The translations under genes and the position numbers were made by a program. DNA of 64,000 bases. Source: Thiobacillus sp. Lineage in GTDB: Bacteria > Pseudomonadota > Gammaproteobacteria > Burkholderiales > Thiobacillaceae. The notes under the pieces were generated by a model. It had not been told where the DNA came from, did not search any database, and worked only from the letters and a program-made list of their open reading frames with translations. Position 1 is the stretch's first letter, and every line of letters begins with the position of its first letter. Below, in pieces: positions 43,360 through 54,590 of the stretch. Location: NCBI GenBank assembly GCA_030679915.1, contig JAUXRY010000030.1, positions 123,363 to 187,362 on the forward strand. The letters run 5' to 3'.

Positions 43360-43838
43360 ATATCGTAAAAGACACCGTCGTCACCATCACCTACATCGTC
43401 AAGGACATGGAGGGCAAGCTGCTTGAAGAGAGTGAAGATCCGGTCAGCTACTTGCATGGCGGCTATGACAATATCTTCCCGTTGGTGGAGCAGGCGCTGG
43501 AAGGCAAGGCCGTGGGCGATAACGTCGAATTGAAATTGCAGCCCGCCGACGCTTTTGGTGAACTCGATGAAGAATTGGTGCGTCTGGAACCGCGTGATGG
43601 CTTCCCCGCAGACATGGAGGTGGGCATGCAGTTCGTTGGCTCCCCCCTGGATGGCGGCGAGGAGATGCTTTATACCGTGACTGACATAGCCGATGACAAA
43701 GTGGTGGTGGATGGCAATCACCCGTATGCAGGTCATGCCGTGCATTTCCTGTGTACGGTGATGGAAGTGCGCGCAGCATCAGCAGACGAAGTCTCGCATC
43801 GTCATGCGCACGGCGCGCACGGTCACGCCCATCATTGA
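43356..43838 (+). CDS. slyD: SlyD-like FKBP peptidyl-prolyl isomerase
   Basis: 160 residues. The FKBP fold has an inserted flap and the motif YLHGGYDNIFPLVEQALEGK. It ends in a His-rich tail (HRHAHGAHGHAHH) that can bind Ni2+. It acts as prolyl isomerase/chaperone and metallochaperone. It begins with TTG that overlaps the bcp stop (TTGA), with AAGGGG upstream. Confidence 0.92.
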   Translation: MNIVKDTVVTITYIVKDMEGKLLEESEDPVSYLHGGYDNIFPLVEQALEGKAVGDNVELKLQPADAFGELDEELVRLEPRDGFPADMEVGMQFVGSPLDGGEEMLYTVTDIADDKVVVDGNHPYAGHAVHFLCTVMEVRAASADEVSHRHAHGAHGHAHH

Positions 43839-43930
43839 TTTGCAGGAGTGATCCGGATGGCACGGGTCTCCACGTATATCTGCGCCGGGCTGCTAAAATG
43901 CCCGGCTAACCCGTTTTCCATGGTTGTTGA

Positions 43931-44899
43931 ATGAAAACCACTTTCCTCGACTTTGAACAGCCGATTGCCGAACTCGAAGGCAAGATCGAAGAGTTGCGCT
44001 TCGTGCAGGACGACTCTGCGCTGGACATTTCGGAAGAAATCCGGCGCCTGCAGAAAAAAAGCCAGACGCTGACCAAGGATATCTACGCCAAGCTGAATGC
44101 ATGGCAGGTGTCACAGGTGGCACGCCATCCTCAACGGCCGTATACGCTCGACTATGTGCAGGGTTTGTTTACCGACTTTGCCGAACTGCGCGGTGACCGG
44201 TCTTATGCGGATGATGCGGCGATTGTCGGTGGCATGGCGCGTTTCAACGGTGAGCCGGTGATGGTGATCGGCCACCAGAAGGGTCGCGACACCAAGGAAA
44301 AAATCTACCGCAATTTTGGCATGCCTCGCCCCGAGGGCTATCGCAAGGCCTTGCGGCTGATGCGGCTGGCTGAGAAGTTCAGCCTGCCGATTTTCACCTT
44401 TATCGACACCCCTGGCGCCTACCCCGGCATTGGTGCCGAAGAGCGCGGCCAGTCCGAAGCCATCGCCCGTAATTTGTATGTGATGGCCGAATTGAAAACG
44501 CCGGTGATTTGCACCATCGTTGGCGAGGGCGGCTCGGGGGGCGCGCTGGCCATTGGCGTCGGTGACCGCACATTGATCCTGCAATATTCCACCTATTCGG
44601 TCATTTCGCCTGAAGGGTGCGCTTCCATTCTGTGGAAGAGCGCAGACAAAGCGTCAGTCGCTGCCGAAACGCTGGGTATTACCGCTGACCGGCTTAAAGC
44701 AAACGGACTGGTGGATCGAATCATCGGCGAACCCTTGGGGGGTGCGCAACGTGACTGGGACGCCATGTTTCAGTCTATGCGACGCGCGTTGACCGACACG
44801 CTCGCCGATCTGAACAAGTTACCCCTTGATGGTTTGCTGAACGCGCGCTACAAACGACTGCGCGCGTATGGCAGCTTTAAGGAAACTCCTGCCAAATAA
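43931..44899 (+). CDS. accA: Acetyl-CoA carboxylase carboxyltransferase subunit alpha
   Basis: 322 residues, full length. It begins [20 protein letters not shown] and holds the carboxyltransferase core [19 protein letters not shown] and [18 protein letters not shown]. With AccD it carries out the second step of acetyl-CoA carboxylation for fatty-acid synthesis. Followed by tilS, as in related genomes. Confidence 0.97.
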   Translation: MKTTFLDFEQPIAELEGKIEELRFVQDDSALDISEEIRRLQKKSQTLTKDIYAKLNAWQVSQVARHPQRPYTLDYVQGLFTDFAELRGDRSYADDAAIVGGMARFNGEPVMVIGHQKGRDTKEKIYRNFGMPRPEGYRKALRLMRLAEKFSLPIFTFIDTPGAYPGIGAEERGQSEAIARNLYVMAELKTPVICTIVGEGGSGGALAIGVGDRTLILQYSTYSVISPEGCASILWKSADKASVAAETLGITADRLKANGLVDRIIGEPLGGAQRDWDAMFQSMRRALTDTLADLNKLPLDGLLNARYKRLRAYGSFKETPAK

Positions 44900-46208
44900 G
44901 GCTATCGTGCGTGTCGTGGCGGCCTGCCTGGCGCGACACATTCCGCCGCATGCCCGCCTGACGCTGGCGCTATCGGGCGGGCTAGATTCAGTTGTCCTGC
45001 TCCATGCGCTGAATGCATTGCGCCATCATCCGTTCGATTTGCACGCCGTGCATGTTCATCATGGGCTGTCGTCTCGTGCCGATGACTGGGAACAGTTCTG
45101 CGCGCAATCCTGTGCGGCGTTGTCAGTTGAGTTAACCGTTCATCGCATTCGCATTGCCGATTCGGATCCGGCCGGCATCGAGGCGGCAGCGCGACGCGAA
45201 CGCCGCCAAATATTTGCGACACTGGACACGGATTTCCTGCTTACTGCGCATCACAAGAACGACCAGGCCGAAACCCTGATGCTGCAATTGTTGCGCGGCG
45301 CTGGACCGAAAGGCCTGTCGGCAATGGCTGAATTGCAGCACTTGCCAGACTGGCAGGCGGCACAGTTTAGGCCGCTGTTGACGCTCACGCGAGCCGAGCT
45401 GTGGCGTTATGCGCAATCTCATGCGCTTGACTGGGTGGAAGACGACAGCAATCTTGATACCCGCTATCGGCGCAATGCCTTGCGTCAGCAGGTCATGCCC
45501 TTGCTCGACGCGCATTTTCCTGGCGTTTCCAGCACGCTTGCCCGCGCTGCAGCGCTACAGGCTGATGCTGCCGAATTGCTGGACGACCTGGCGCAGCTTG
45601 ATGCACAGAAAGCCATTGATGGTGCGCGTCTCGATTGCCAGATGTTGGCTGCTTTGTCGGTCCCGCGTGCGCGTAATCTGCTACGCTATTTTATTGGGTT
45701 GCAGGGGTGGCCCATGCCGAATGCACGACGGCTGAATGAGGCGCTCCACCAGTTGCTCGATGCCCACGCGGCTGCGCGTATGTGTGTCAATCTGAGTGGT
45801 GCAGACCTGCATCGCTTCCGGGGTGGCGCTTATCTGGTTCCGGCACGGGCGCTGCCTATTCAAGCGCCCAGGGTTTGGCGGGGTGAGCTCTTTATCGAGA
45901 TGGAGGCAATTGGACTTCGGGTGGCGTTCACGCCCACCGTGGGGACGGGTTTGAAGCGTACCTTGCTGGATACTGGCCGGATTGAATTGCGCCTGAGGGA
46001 GGGGCGCGAGCGGATGCGAATGACACCGGGCGGTCCCCATCGCACCCTTAAAAACCTGTTACAGGAGTCGGCGATTCCCCCCTGGGAGCGTGATCAACTG
46101 CCGCTGTTAATGTGCGATGGTCGCCTCGTCTGGGCCGCGGGGCTGGGTTTTGATGCGGATTTCAGAGCTGGACCCGGCGAAGCAGGCGTGACGCCAACGT
46201 GCGTGTAA
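44868..46208 (+). CDS. tilS: tRNA(Ile)-lysidine synthase
   Basis: 446 residues. The PP-loop is [16 protein letters not shown]; the adjacent motif is [15 protein letters not shown]. It modifies C34 of tRNA-Ile(CAU) with lysine. Two starts are possible: this ATG, overlapping accA by 32 nt, or a GTG at 44907 with AAGG 5 nt before it; the latter gives a more usual N terminus. Confidence 0.93.
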   Translation: MAALRKLLPNKAIVRVVAACLARHIPPHARLTLALSGGLDSVVLLHALNALRHHPFDLHAVHVHHGLSSRADDWEQFCAQSCAALSVELTVHRIRIADSDPAGIEAAARRERRQIFATLDTDFLLTAHHKNDQAETLMLQLLRGAGPKGLSAMAELQHLPDWQAAQFRPLLTLTRAELWRYAQSHALDWVEDDSNLDTRYRRNALRQQVMPLLDAHFPGVSSTLARAAALQADAAELLDDLAQLDAQKAIDGARLDCQMLAALSVPRARNLLRYFIGLQGWPMPNARRLNEALHQLLDAHAAARMCVNLSGADLHRFRGGAYLVPARALPIQAPRVWRGELFIEMEAIGLRVAFTPTVGTGLKRTLLDTGRIELRLREGRERMRMTPGGPHRTLKNLLQESAIPPWERDQLPLLMCDGRLVWAAGLGFDADFRAGPGEAGVTPTCV

Positions 46209-46259
46209 CTTCCCCCAACCTCGATCATGTAAGCCCATACAAGGAGGAATAGTGGGGGG

Positions 46260-46859
46260 TCAGTTAACTAGGTCTTCGAGCCTGACTTTCCCAATCACAT
46301 CAAATTCGCTGCCGCCTCTGGGTTTTAGCACCAAAAATGCACCCTGTTCGACCAGTTCGAAGGAGATGGCCGCTATATTGGGTTCATGCGTCACCATGAC
46401 CAGATTCGCCGCGCCGCCATATTCGCCTATCCGTTTCATCGCTTCTGCCGTATTACGTGCGGCTTCGGCAGGAGTAAGTACCTCGGATAAAGACAGGTAC
46501 CCGGTTGGCGTGACGTGGCCGAAAGCGTGTCGGGCCGTATCCTGAGTGCGGCAATAGGGACTCGACATCACCTCGCCAAGTGGGATAGCGCGGGTTTCGA
46601 AGGCCCTGCCTACGCGCGTTGCGTCCGCTTTCCCCTGCAGGGAGAGATTGCGCTCTTGCGTGCACGTGGCGTCGCGCAGCAGGGGATTGCCCTTGCCAGG
46701 CCCTGGATCGACGGCAGTGTGGCGCATCAATACAACCTGCCCGCCATTTTTAAGCGCCTGCCACGCGACTTCATTCGCCAAGGCGGGCTGGCCGATAGCC
46801 AGTGTCAGCATGGCCGAGCTTGCAGCCATGTGAAGAAGGAGGGTGCTGGATCGGGTCAT
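46260..46859 (-). CDS. Exported histidine phosphatase family protein
   Basis: 199 residues. A signal peptide (HMAASSAMLTLAIGQPALA) leads an RHG-type phosphatase where the motif reads LMRHTAVDPG (RHT) and the second His is in VMVTHEPNI. The Arg in SSPYCRTQDTA is also present. It is a periplasmic phosphatase of unknown substrate. The ATG is chosen to fit the signal; a longer frame lies upstream. Convergent with tilS. Confidence 0.88.
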   Translation of the reverse strand: MTRSSTLLLHMAASSAMLTLAIGQPALANEVAWQALKNGGQVVLMRHTAVDPGPGKGNPLLRDATCTQERNLSLQGKADATRVGRAFETRAIPLGEVMSSPYCRTQDTARHAFGHVTPTGYLSLSEVLTPAEAARNTAEAMKRIGEYGGAANLVMVTHEPNIAAISFELVEQGAFLVLKPRGGSEFDVIGKVRLEDLVN

Positions 46860-47094
46860 GGTAAGGGCTCTCCAACAGGTTGCCGGTTGAGTGGCGCATT
46901 CTGAAAAAGGATCAATGCGCCGCAGCATTTGAACCAAAATTAACCGGAATTATCTTGAAGCTTGGATTTCGAAGAAGCATACGCTTGGTCCGGGCCAAGC
47001 GGAAGACAAGCCGGGGTGGGTCGTGGTACTCTAGCGGGCTGATTTTCATGGTTTTTATCGTTTTTTCTTACCTGTCCCCCTCTGGAGCATAAAC
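46860..47094. other. 235-bp divergent gap upstream of ndk
   Basis: No gene. It must hold the promoters of the histidine phosphatase (leftward) and of the ndk-rlmN-pilF block (rightward). No clear sigma70 pair or dyad stands out to me. Confidence 0.35.
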
Positions 47095-47523
47095 ATGGCA
47101 GTTCAGCGCACTTTTTCCATTATCAAACCCGATGCCGTTGCCAAAAATGTCATCGGTCAAATCGTCAGCCGTTTTGAGAGCAATGGCCTCAAAGTGATCG
47201 CCTCCAAAATGAAGCACCTGTCGCGTCTGGAAGCTGAAGGTTTTTACGGTGTGCACCGTGAGCGTCCTTTTTTCAAGGACCTAGTTGAGTTCATGATTTC
47301 GGGGCCAGTTGTCGTGCAAGTGCTGGAAGGCGAAGATGCCATTGCCAAGAACCGTGCACTGATGGGCGCCACCGATCCGAAGAAGGCTGAACCCGGCACC
47401 ATCCGCGCTGATTTCGCCGAGAGCATCGACGCCAACGCCGTACACGGTTCTGATGCACCGGAAACTGCCGCTGTTGAGATTGCTTTCTTTTTCCCGGCAA
47501 GCGAAGTCTACGCAGGCCGCTAA
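47095..47523 (+). CDS. ndk: Nucleoside diphosphate kinase
   Basis: 142 residues, full length. The active-site His is in NAVHGSD near residue 118, and the N terminus [12 protein letters not shown] is typical. It balances NTP pools by phosphotransfer. It heads the rlmN-pilF-rodZ-ispG-hisS-bamB-der series, with rlmN starting 10 nt later. Confidence 0.97.
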   Translation: MAVQRTFSIIKPDAVAKNVIGQIVSRFESNGLKVIASKMKHLSRLEAEGFYGVHRERPFFKDLVEFMISGPVVVQVLEGEDAIAKNRALMGATDPKKAEPGTIRADFAESIDANAVHGSDAPETAAVEIAFFFPASEVYAGR

Positions 47524-47533
47524 ACTCACGCGT

Positions 47534-48652
47534 ATGCCGCAAAACCTGCTGGATTTCGATCTCGACGGACTGACCGCCTGGTTCACCGAACTGGGCGAGA
47601 AGCCGTTTCGTGCGCGTCAGGTGTTCCACTGGATGCATCAGGCCGGCGTGGCGGATTTTGCGCAGATGACCGATATCGCCAAAAGCCTGCGCGAGAAGTT
47701 GCAGCAACATGCGGTAGTGGCGCCGTCAGCTATCAATTTTGCACACACTTCAACCGATGGCACCCGCAAGTGGCTGTTCGATGTTGGTGTAGCGAACGGC
47801 ATCGAAACCGTATTCATTCCGGAAGAAGACCGTGGCACGTTGTGCGTGTCGTCCCAAGTGGGTTGCGCGCTGGAGTGCACGTTCTGCTCGACCGGGCGGC
47901 AAGGATTCAATCGCAATCTGACGGCAGCCGAGATCATAGGCCAGCTGTGGGTGGCGAACCATAGTCTGCGCGGCGAGGTGAATCGCACTGCATCCAATCA
48001 CAGCGCAGGCGAGATTTCGGATCGGCCCGTCACCAATGTGGTGATGATGGGCATGGGTGAGCCGCTGGCAAACTTTGAAAACGTGGTGACTGCGCTCGGT
48101 ATCATGCTGGATGACCATGCCTATGGCTTGTCACGGCGGCGGGTGACGGTGTCGACGTCAGGTCTGGTGCCCGCAATGGACCGATTGGCTGAGCGTTGCC
48201 CGGTGGCGCTGGCGGTGAGTTTGCACGCGCCCACCGATGCATTGCGCGACCAGATCGTGCCGATCAACAAAAAGTATCCGTTGGTGGAATTGATGGCAGC
48301 GTGCCGTCGCTATCTGGTGCATGCGCCCCGTGATTTCATCACCTTCGAATATGTGATGCTGGCTGGGGTGAACGATCAGCCCGAGCATGCGCGCCAGTTG
48401 GCTGAACTCGTGCGCGATGTGCCCTGCAAATTCAACCTGATTCCTTTCAATCCGTTTCCGGATTCAGGTTATGACAAACCGCATGCAGAACCGATGCGCG
48501 TGTTTCGACAGATACTTCAGGATGCGGGTTATGTGGTGACTACACGCAAGACGCGTGGCGACGACATTGATGCGGCGTGCGGACAATTGGCTGGAAAAGT
48601 GGCAGACAAAAGCGGTCGTGTCATCAAAAGAATGCATAAGGAGGCGGCGTGA
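47534..48652 (+). CDS. rlmN: Dual-specificity 23S rRNA/tRNA A2503/A37 methyltransferase
   Basis: 372 residues. Radical-SAM triad [11 protein letters not shown], plus [13 protein letters not shown]. It methylates C2 of A2503 in 23S rRNA and A37 in tRNAs, using two cysteines. The frame is open upstream over the ndk end; the ATG at 47534 gives the usual N terminus. Confidence 0.96.
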   Translation: MPQNLLDFDLDGLTAWFTELGEKPFRARQVFHWMHQAGVADFAQMTDIAKSLREKLQQHAVVAPSAINFAHTSTDGTRKWLFDVGVANGIETVFIPEEDRGTLCVSSQVGCALECTFCSTGRQGFNRNLTAAEIIGQLWVANHSLRGEVNRTASNHSAGEISDRPVTNVVMMGMGEPLANFENVVTALGIMLDDHAYGLSRRRVTVSTSGLVPAMDRLAERCPVALAVSLHAPTDALRDQIVPINKKYPLVELMAACRRYLVHAPRDFITFEYVMLAGVNDQPEHARQLAELVRDVPCKFNLIPFNPFPDSGYDKPHAEPMRVFRQILQDAGYVVTTRKTRGDDIDAACGQLAGKVADKSGRVIKRMHKEAA

Positions 48653-49425
48653 AAAAATGGATGGGCTTATTGGCAGCCATGGTGTTGCTGGCAGGGTGTG
48701 TATCGCCTCCAACAGGAGGTGGAAATGGGGTCACCAGTACTCAGGTCGATAGTGAAAGTCGTCAGCGTGCAAGTGCGTTTACCGACCTTGCGGCGGCCTA
48801 TTTTTCGCGTGCGCAATACAAGGTTGCGCTGGATGAGCTGCGCAAGGCGATTACTGCCGATAATCAGTACGGCCCGGCCTACAATATTTATGGCTTGATT
48901 TACATGGAGCTGGCCGAGGACAAGCTGGCCGAAGAAAATTTCCGGCGTGCCATTGCGCTGGATCGTAACGATTCCGAGACGCGTAATAATTTCGGCTGGT
49001 TTCTGTGCGAGAAGGGTCGATATGACGAGGGTCTGGAGCAGTTCAGCACCGCCATTCATAACCCGTTGTACGCAAGGCCCGAGCAGGCTATGGCGAATGC
49101 CGGTCTGTGCGCCGAGAAAAAAGGCGACCTCGTGTTGGCCGAAGCCAATCTGACCAAGTCGCTCAAGTTGCAGCCAGACAATGCCAACACCATTTTGAAG
49201 ATGGCCGGCTTGTATTTTCGCCAGAATCGCCTGTCGGAAACACAGCGTTTTCTGGGCCGCCACGCCGAATTGGCACCGCTCACAGCAGAGAGTTTGTGGC
49301 TGGGTGTGAGGCTGGAGCGCAAGTTGGGAGACCGTGCGCAGGAAGCGGCGTATGGGCTTCAATTGCGCAAGCGGTTTGCCGACTCAAATGAGGCGCGGCA
49401 GTTGCTGTCAGGGCAATACGAATGA
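48649..49425 (+). CDS. pilF: Type IV pilus biogenesis TPR lipoprotein PilF/PilW
   Basis: 258 residues from a GTG that overlaps the rlmN stop (GTGA). The lipobox is LLAGC (Cys17). About five TPR motifs follow ([20 protein letters not shown] and [18 protein letters not shown]). It is the pilotin-type lipoprotein for PilQ secretin assembly. The rlmN-pilF-rodZ order is standard. Confidence 0.93.
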   Translation: MKKWMGLLAAMVLLAGCVSPPTGGGNGVTSTQVDSESRQRASAFTDLAAAYFSRAQYKVALDELRKAITADNQYGPAYNIYGLIYMELAEDKLAEENFRRAIALDRNDSETRNNFGWFLCEKGRYDEGLEQFSTAIHNPLYARPEQAMANAGLCAEKKGDLVLAEANLTKSLKLQPDNANTILKMAGLYFRQNRLSETQRFLGRHAELAPLTAESLWLGVRLERKLGDRAQEAAYGLQLRKRFADSNEARQLLSGQYE

Positions 49426-50234
49426 ATGAGCGCGTGGAAGTCTCGGTCGGGCAAGTTTTGCGAGAAGCGCGCGAAGCCCAAAACATCACGCTGGAAGATG
49501 TCGCCATGCGCTTGCGCCTGATGCATCGTCAAGTTGAAGCGATGGAAACGGATGACTTCGGCAGTCTCGGCCAGCCAGTGTTTGCTCGGGGGTTTGTACG
49601 TAATTACGCACGGCTGATGGGGTTGCAGCCGGAGCCCTTGCTGGCGCGTATGGAAGGTGCGCCAGCCGAGCCGTCTCCGGTAGCGCCTGTCGAACCCCCC
49701 ATGCCGAGTTCCTGGCTGACTTCGCCCTGGCTGCTTCTGTTCTTGCTGGGCGTGCTGGTCGTCGTGGCTGTCCCAATCTCTCTGTATTGGTGGCTGAACA
49801 GCGATGCGGAAGAAACGCAGCATGCCGTCATCCCGATGAAGCAAGTATCTCCTCCCGCTCCGGCGGTCAAGCCTTTGGTGCCAGGCATCGCGGATGCGCC
49901 TGCTGAAGCGCCTGCTTCGCCCGTTGAGTCCGTGGTTGCTCCGGAGGCCGCTGAAGAAACGGATGTGCCTTCGGTGGCAGCATCTCCCGCAGCACGCAGC
50001 CAGCTGCATCTGGAGTTTGGCGAGGAGTCCTGGGTTGAAATCAAGGATGCCAGTGGGCGCACATTGCATCGCCAGCTGAACCCGGCGGGCAGCAGTGCAA
50101 ATATCCAGGGTCAGCCACCGTTTGACGTCCTAATCGGTAATGCAGCCCAGGCGCGCTTGACTTATAACGGCCGACCGATCGACCTGAAACCCTTTATTTC
50201 CGTGACGGTAGCCCGTTTCACTCTGGAAGAATGA
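49422..50234 (+). CDS. rodZ: Cytoskeletal protein RodZ
   Basis: 270 residues. An N-terminal helix-turn-helix ([20 protein letters not shown]) precedes a single span ([19 protein letters not shown]), a Pro/Ala-rich linker and a C-terminal DUF4115 domain ([17 protein letters not shown]). It connects MreB filaments to the membrane. The ATGA overlap with pilF shows coupling. Confidence 0.93.
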   Translation: MNERVEVSVGQVLREAREAQNITLEDVAMRLRLMHRQVEAMETDDFGSLGQPVFARGFVRNYARLMGLQPEPLLARMEGAPAEPSPVAPVEPPMPSSWLTSPWLLLFLLGVLVVVAVPISLYWWLNSDAEETQHAVIPMKQVSPPAPAVKPLVPGIADAPAEAPASPVESVVAPEAAEETDVPSVAASPAARSQLHLEFGEESWVEIKDASGRTLHRQLNPAGSSANIQGQPPFDVLIGNAAQARLTYNGRPIDLKPFISVTVARFTLEE

Positions 50235-51454
50235 TGGCTCATTTTGTCCGTCGTCCCACCCGCCAGGTGCTGGTGGGTCATGTGCTGGTAGGGGGTGATG
50301 CGCCCGTGGTGGTGCAGTCGATGACTAATACCGATACCGTGGATATCACGGCGACCGTGCGTCAGGTGCAAGCGCTTGCCGAAGCAGGGTCGGAGGTGGT
50401 ACGCATCACTGTCAACACTCTTGAGGCGGCCGCAGCCGTGCCACGCATCCGTGAGCGCCTGGACGCGCTGGGCTGCCGGGTTCCGCTGGTGGGCGACTTT
50501 CATTTCAACGGCCACAAGTTGCTGACGCAGGTGCCCGAATGTGCCGAGGCACTGGCCAAGTTGCGTATCAATCCCGGCAATCTCGGGCGCGGCAACAAGC
50601 GCGACGAGCAGTTTGCAACCTTGATCGAAGTGGCTTGCCGTTACGATAAACCGGTTCGTATCGGAGTCAACTGGGGCAGTCTCGATCCTACGTTGGCGGC
50701 GCGCATGATGGACGAAAATGGTCGCCTGGCGCAGCCGGCGGACCCTGAAGTCGTGATGCGCCGTGCGATGGTCGCGTCGGCACTCGAATCCGCCCACAAG
50801 GCCGAAGCGTGGGGGCTGGGTGGCAACAAGATTATTTTGTCGTGCAAGATGAGCCGGGTGCAGGATCTGATCGCGGTATATCGCGATCTCTCCGCGCAAT
50901 GCGACTATCCGCTGCATCTGGGGCTGACCGAGGCGGGCATGGGCAGCAAGGGCATTGTTGCCTCGACCGCTGCACTGGCCGTGCTGCTGCAGGAAGGCAT
51001 AGGCGACACGATTCGTATTTCCTTGACGCCTGAACCCGGCGGCGACCGCACCCAGGAAGTCCGGGTCGGGCAGGAGATTTTGCAGTCGCTTGGGCTGCGC
51101 GCGTTTACCCCGCAGGTTACCGCCTGTCCCGGATGTGGCCGCACCACCTCGACCGTGTTCCAGGAGCTGGCACAGGACATCGAAACCTATTTACGTACGC
51201 AGATGCCACTCTGGCGCGATCAGTACGCCGGCGTCGAATCCATGCAGGTGGCGGTGATGGGTTGCGTGGTCAATGGCCCGGGCGAGTCCAAGCATGCCAA
51301 TATCGGCATCTCGCTTCCTGGAACCGGTGAAGTTCCGGTTGCACCGGTCTATGTCGACGGCGAAAAAACCGTGACGCTGAAGGGCGACAGGATTGCTGTG
51401 GAATTCCAGGCAATTGTTGAAGACTATGTTCGCAGCCATTATGGCGCGGCGTGA
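50231..51454 (+). CDS. ispG: 4-hydroxy-3-methylbut-2-enyl diphosphate synthase
   Basis: 407 residues. FeS motifs are ACPGCGRTT and GCVVNGPGE; the N-terminal TIM barrel starts [19 protein letters not shown]. It catalyses the sixth step of the MEP isoprenoid pathway. Overlaps the rodZ stop. Confidence 0.97.
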   Translation: MMAHFVRRPTRQVLVGHVLVGGDAPVVVQSMTNTDTVDITATVRQVQALAEAGSEVVRITVNTLEAAAAVPRIRERLDALGCRVPLVGDFHFNGHKLLTQVPECAEALAKLRINPGNLGRGNKRDEQFATLIEVACRYDKPVRIGVNWGSLDPTLAARMMDENGRLAQPADPEVVMRRAMVASALESAHKAEAWGLGGNKIILSCKMSRVQDLIAVYRDLSAQCDYPLHLGLTEAGMGSKGIVASTAALAVLLQEGIGDTIRISLTPEPGGDRTQEVRVGQEILQSLGLRAFTPQVTACPGCGRTTSTVFQELAQDIETYLRTQMPLWRDQYAGVESMQVAVMGCVVNGPGESKHANIGISLPGTGEVPVAPVYVDGEKTVTLKGDRIAVEFQAIVEDYVRSHYGAA

Positions 51455-51477
51455 TTCGTATTTCAGTAGATTAATTT

Positions 51478-52743
51478 ATGAGTAACAACATTCAATCCGT
51501 GCGCGGCATGAACGACTGCTTGCCCGAGATGACCGATACCTGGCAAGGGTTCGAGGCCATCATCCGCGACTGGCTGCGGCGGTACGGCTATCGCGAGATG
51601 CGCACACCGATTCTCGAGCATACCGGCCTGTTCAAGCGTGCGATCGGCGAAGTCACCGATATTGTCGAAAAAGAGATGTATACCTTTGTCGACGAGCTGA
51701 ACGGTGAATCAATGACGTTGCGCCCAGAAGGCACAGCCTCGGCGGTGCGTGCGGCGATTCAACACAACATGCTCTACGACGGCGGCAAACGCCTGTGGTA
51801 CACCGGCCCCATGTTCCGCCACGAACGTCCGCAAAAAGGGCGCTATCGGCAGTTTCATCAGGTGGGGGTCGAGGCGCTGGGATTTTCCGGTCCGGATGTG
51901 GATGCGGAGCTAATCGTGATGTGTGCTGACCTGTGGCGCGCGCTTGGTATCGCTCCGACCTTGCAGATCAATACATTAGGCGATGTCGAATCACGGCAAC
52001 GGCATCGCAAAAAGTTGATTACCTATTTCGAGGCAAATCAGGACGCGCTCGATGAGGATTCGAAACGGCGCCTGCACAGCAATCCACTGCGCATTCTCGA
52101 TAGCAAGAACCCGGCAATGCAGGCGTTGAACGACGCAGCGCCCAAGCTGATGGATGAACTGGACGCCGCCGCGTTGGCGCATTTCGATGCGCTGCAGGCT
52201 TTGTTGGATGCGAATGGCGTTACATACGAAATCAATCCGCGGCTGGTGCGCGGGCTCGACTATTACAATCGAACCGTGTTCGAGTGGGTGACCGACCAGC
52301 TTGGCGCGCAGGGCACCGTATGTGCGGGTGGGCGTTACGACGGCCTGGTTGAACAGCTCGGCGGCAAGCCCGCGCCGGCTGCCGGTTTTGCCATGGGCAT
52401 CGAGCGCTTACTGTCGTTGATGGAACTGGGTAGCGTTACGCTTGCGCCGGCAGTGCCGGACGCGTATATCGTCCATGCGGGTGATGCCGCGCAAGCCTTT
52501 GCCTGGAAGGTGGCGAGTGCGCTGCGTGGCGAGGGTTTGGCCGCAGTGTTGCATTGCGGCGGCGGCAGTTTCAAGTCACAAATGAAAAAAGCTGACGCCA
52601 GTCTTGCACGGTTTGCGCTGATCATCGGTGATGATGAAGCCGCTGTACAGCAGGTAACATTGAAGCCGCTGCGTGGTACGTCGGAACAGACCCGCGTCGA
52701 CGTGGCACAGGCAATCGAATTTCTACAAAAAGTATCAACTTAA
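51478..52743 (+). CDS. hisS: Histidyl-tRNA synthetase
   Basis: 421 residues. Class II motif 2 region [17 protein letters not shown] and the His-specific block [16 protein letters not shown]. It charges tRNA-His. The following genes are yfgM-like and bamB, the normal arrangement. The paralogue HisZ lies at 61554. Confidence 0.97.
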   Translation: MSNNIQSVRGMNDCLPEMTDTWQGFEAIIRDWLRRYGYREMRTPILEHTGLFKRAIGEVTDIVEKEMYTFVDELNGESMTLRPEGTASAVRAAIQHNMLYDGGKRLWYTGPMFRHERPQKGRYRQFHQVGVEALGFSGPDVDAELIVMCADLWRALGIAPTLQINTLGDVESRQRHRKKLITYFEANQDALDEDSKRRLHSNPLRILDSKNPAMQALNDAAPKLMDELDAAALAHFDALQALLDANGVTYEINPRLVRGLDYYNRTVFEWVTDQLGAQGTVCAGGRYDGLVEQLGGKPAPAAGFAMGIERLLSLMELGSVTLAPAVPDAYIVHAGDAAQAFAWKVASALRGEGLAAVLHCGGGSFKSQMKKADASLARFALIIGDDEAAVQQVTLKPLRGTSEQTRVDVAQAIEFLQKVST

Positions 52744-52756
52744 AAGGCATAGCACG

Positions 52757-53398
52757 ATGGCAACCTACGATCTTGACGAACAGGAACGGCTGGACGAACT
52801 GAAGGCCTGGTGGAAGCGCTGGGGCAACCTGGCGATGATCGGTCTCGCAGTGGTGATTGCGGCCTTCGCCGGCTGGCGTTACTGGCAGAACCATAGGGTG
52901 ACGCAAACGCTGGAAGCCGCCACAGTATACGAAAAACTGACTCAGTCGCTGGCAGCGAATGATGTCAAGGGTGCACGTGAGTCCGGATCGATGCTGATTG
53001 ATCAGTACAAGGCTACAGCCTATGCGCCACGGGCAGCATTGCTGCTGGCCAAGCTGAATTTCGTCAGCAAGGATTTGAAAAGTGCACAGGCCCAGCTTGA
53101 ATGGGCGGCCGCCAACACCAAGGAGCCCGTAATCAAGGACTTGGCGCGGCTGCGACTTGCCGGGGTGCAGCTTGACCAGAACCAACTAGAGGCCGCACTA
53201 AAAACCTTGTCCAGCGCACACAGCGATGCCTTTGCAGCTCGGTTTGATGACATGAAAGGCGATGTGCTGCTGGCACAAGGCAAGCAGGCAGAAGCGCGGG
53301 CTGCTTACCAGTCTGCGTTCGGTAAAATGAAAGAAGATAATCCGTATCGCAATATCGTCGAGCTGAAACTCGATGCGCTGGGTGGGGAGACAAAGTGA
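52757..53398 (+). CDS. YfgM-like TPR membrane protein
   Basis: 213 residues. One N-terminal span (LAMIGLAVVIAAFAGWRYW) precedes a periplasmic TPR-like domain. The conserved start is YDLDEQERLDELKAWWKRWG. YfgM interacts with the Sec translocon and PpiD and helps periplasmic folding. The start is the ATG after hisS; the upstream extension lies in the hisS frame shadow. Confidence 0.9.
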   Translation: MATYDLDEQERLDELKAWWKRWGNLAMIGLAVVIAAFAGWRYWQNHRVTQTLEAATVYEKLTQSLAANDVKGARESGSMLIDQYKATAYAPRAALLLAKLNFVSKDLKSAQAQLEWAAANTKEPVIKDLARLRLAGVQLDQNQLEAALKTLSSAHSDAFAARFDDMKGDVLLAQGKQAEARAAYQSAFGKMKEDNPYRNIVELKLDALGGETK

Positions 53399-54534
53399 AA
53401 ATGCGTTTGATTGCATTGGGTCTGGCGCTGGCCTTGTCCGGTTGCAGCACAGTGAGCGGCTGGTTTGGCGCTGGCACCGTTAAAGCCAAGCCGGCTGAAC
53501 TGGTTGAGTTCAAACCAACTATTAACCTGACCGAAGCCTGGAAAAATGAAACCGGCGACGCGGGGGGGTATCTTTTGCGCCCTCAGCTTGAGGGCAGCGA
53601 CGTGCTGGCCGCAGGCGGCGGCCGGGTAGAGCGGATTGCTGTTGCCAACGGTACCGTAGTCTGGAAAACGGACACAGGCGTAAAACTGTCTGCAGGAGCG
53701 GGCGCAGGTCAGGGCCTGGTGTTGGTAGGCGGCGGCAAGGGCGAAATGCTGGCACTGAATCTTGATTCCGGTCAGTTGCGGTGGAAAGTCACGCTGACGA
53801 GTGAAGTCACCGGCCAGTTGCTGGCCGTACCTGGAATTGTGATTGCACGTACTGGCGATGGCAACGTACATGGGCTTGATGCGGCAGACGGCAGCAAAAA
53901 ATGGCTGTATACCCGCAGCCTGCCGGCCTTGAGTCTGCGTGGTTCGGGTGGAATGGTGGTGCGCGACGACGTGATGTATGCAGGATTTCCCGGCGGCAAG
54001 CTGGTTGCGCTGAATCCGGCCAACGGCGCGCAGTTGTGGGAAGCAACCGTGGCAGTGCCGCGCGGTGCAACCGAACTTGAACGGGTGGCCGATGTGATGG
54101 GCAATCCGGTGGTAGATGGCGTTCAGGTGTGTGCGGTCGCCTATCAGGGACGCGTCGCCTGCTTCGACCGTCGCAATGGTTCGCTGCTGTGGGCGCGTGA
54201 TACCTCCAGCAATAGCGGTCTGGCAATGGATGAACGCAATGTGTATGTTACTGACGACAAGGATGCCGTCACCGCCTACGATAAAGTCAGTGGTCGCGCC
54301 GGTTGGCGGCAAGACAAGCTGGCACGCCGCCAGGTAACCGCACCGTTGGCGCTGGGTGCCTGGGTGGTGGTGGCCGATGGCGAAGGTTATGTGCATGTGC
54401 TGTCGTCGGATGATGGCAGCTTTGTTGCACGGGCCAAGGTGGGCAGCAGCGTGCATACGGCACCGGTTGATATCGGGCCGGGTTTCGCGGTGCAAACCAC
54501 CAAAGGCAGTGTTGTCGCCTTCCGGCTTAAATAA
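53395..54534 (+). CDS. bamB: Outer membrane assembly lipoprotein BamB
   Basis: 379 residues. A signal with lipobox LSGC (near Cys18) leads an eight-bladed PQQ-like propeller with repeats such as [17 protein letters not shown] and [11 protein letters not shown]. It is a Bam-complex lipoprotein. It starts with GTG that overlaps the yfgM stop (GTGA); an ATG two codons on is an alternative. Confidence 0.94.
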   Translation: MKMRLIALGLALALSGCSTVSGWFGAGTVKAKPAELVEFKPTINLTEAWKNETGDAGGYLLRPQLEGSDVLAAGGGRVERIAVANGTVVWKTDTGVKLSAGAGAGQGLVLVGGGKGEMLALNLDSGQLRWKVTLTSEVTGQLLAVPGIVIARTGDGNVHGLDAADGSKKWLYTRSLPALSLRGSGGMVVRDDVMYAGFPGGKLVALNPANGAQLWEATVAVPRGATELERVADVMGNPVVDGVQVCAVAYQGRVACFDRRNGSLLWARDTSSNSGLAMDERNVYVTDDKDAVTAYDKVSGRAGWRQDKLARRQVTAPLALGAWVVVADGEGYVHVLSSDDGSFVARAKVGSSVHTAPVDIGPGFAVQTTKGSVVAFRLK

Positions 54535-54590
54535 CAGCGACTCAAGTCAACATAACGCTCCGCCCTGATCGGCGTGATGCAAGGATAAGC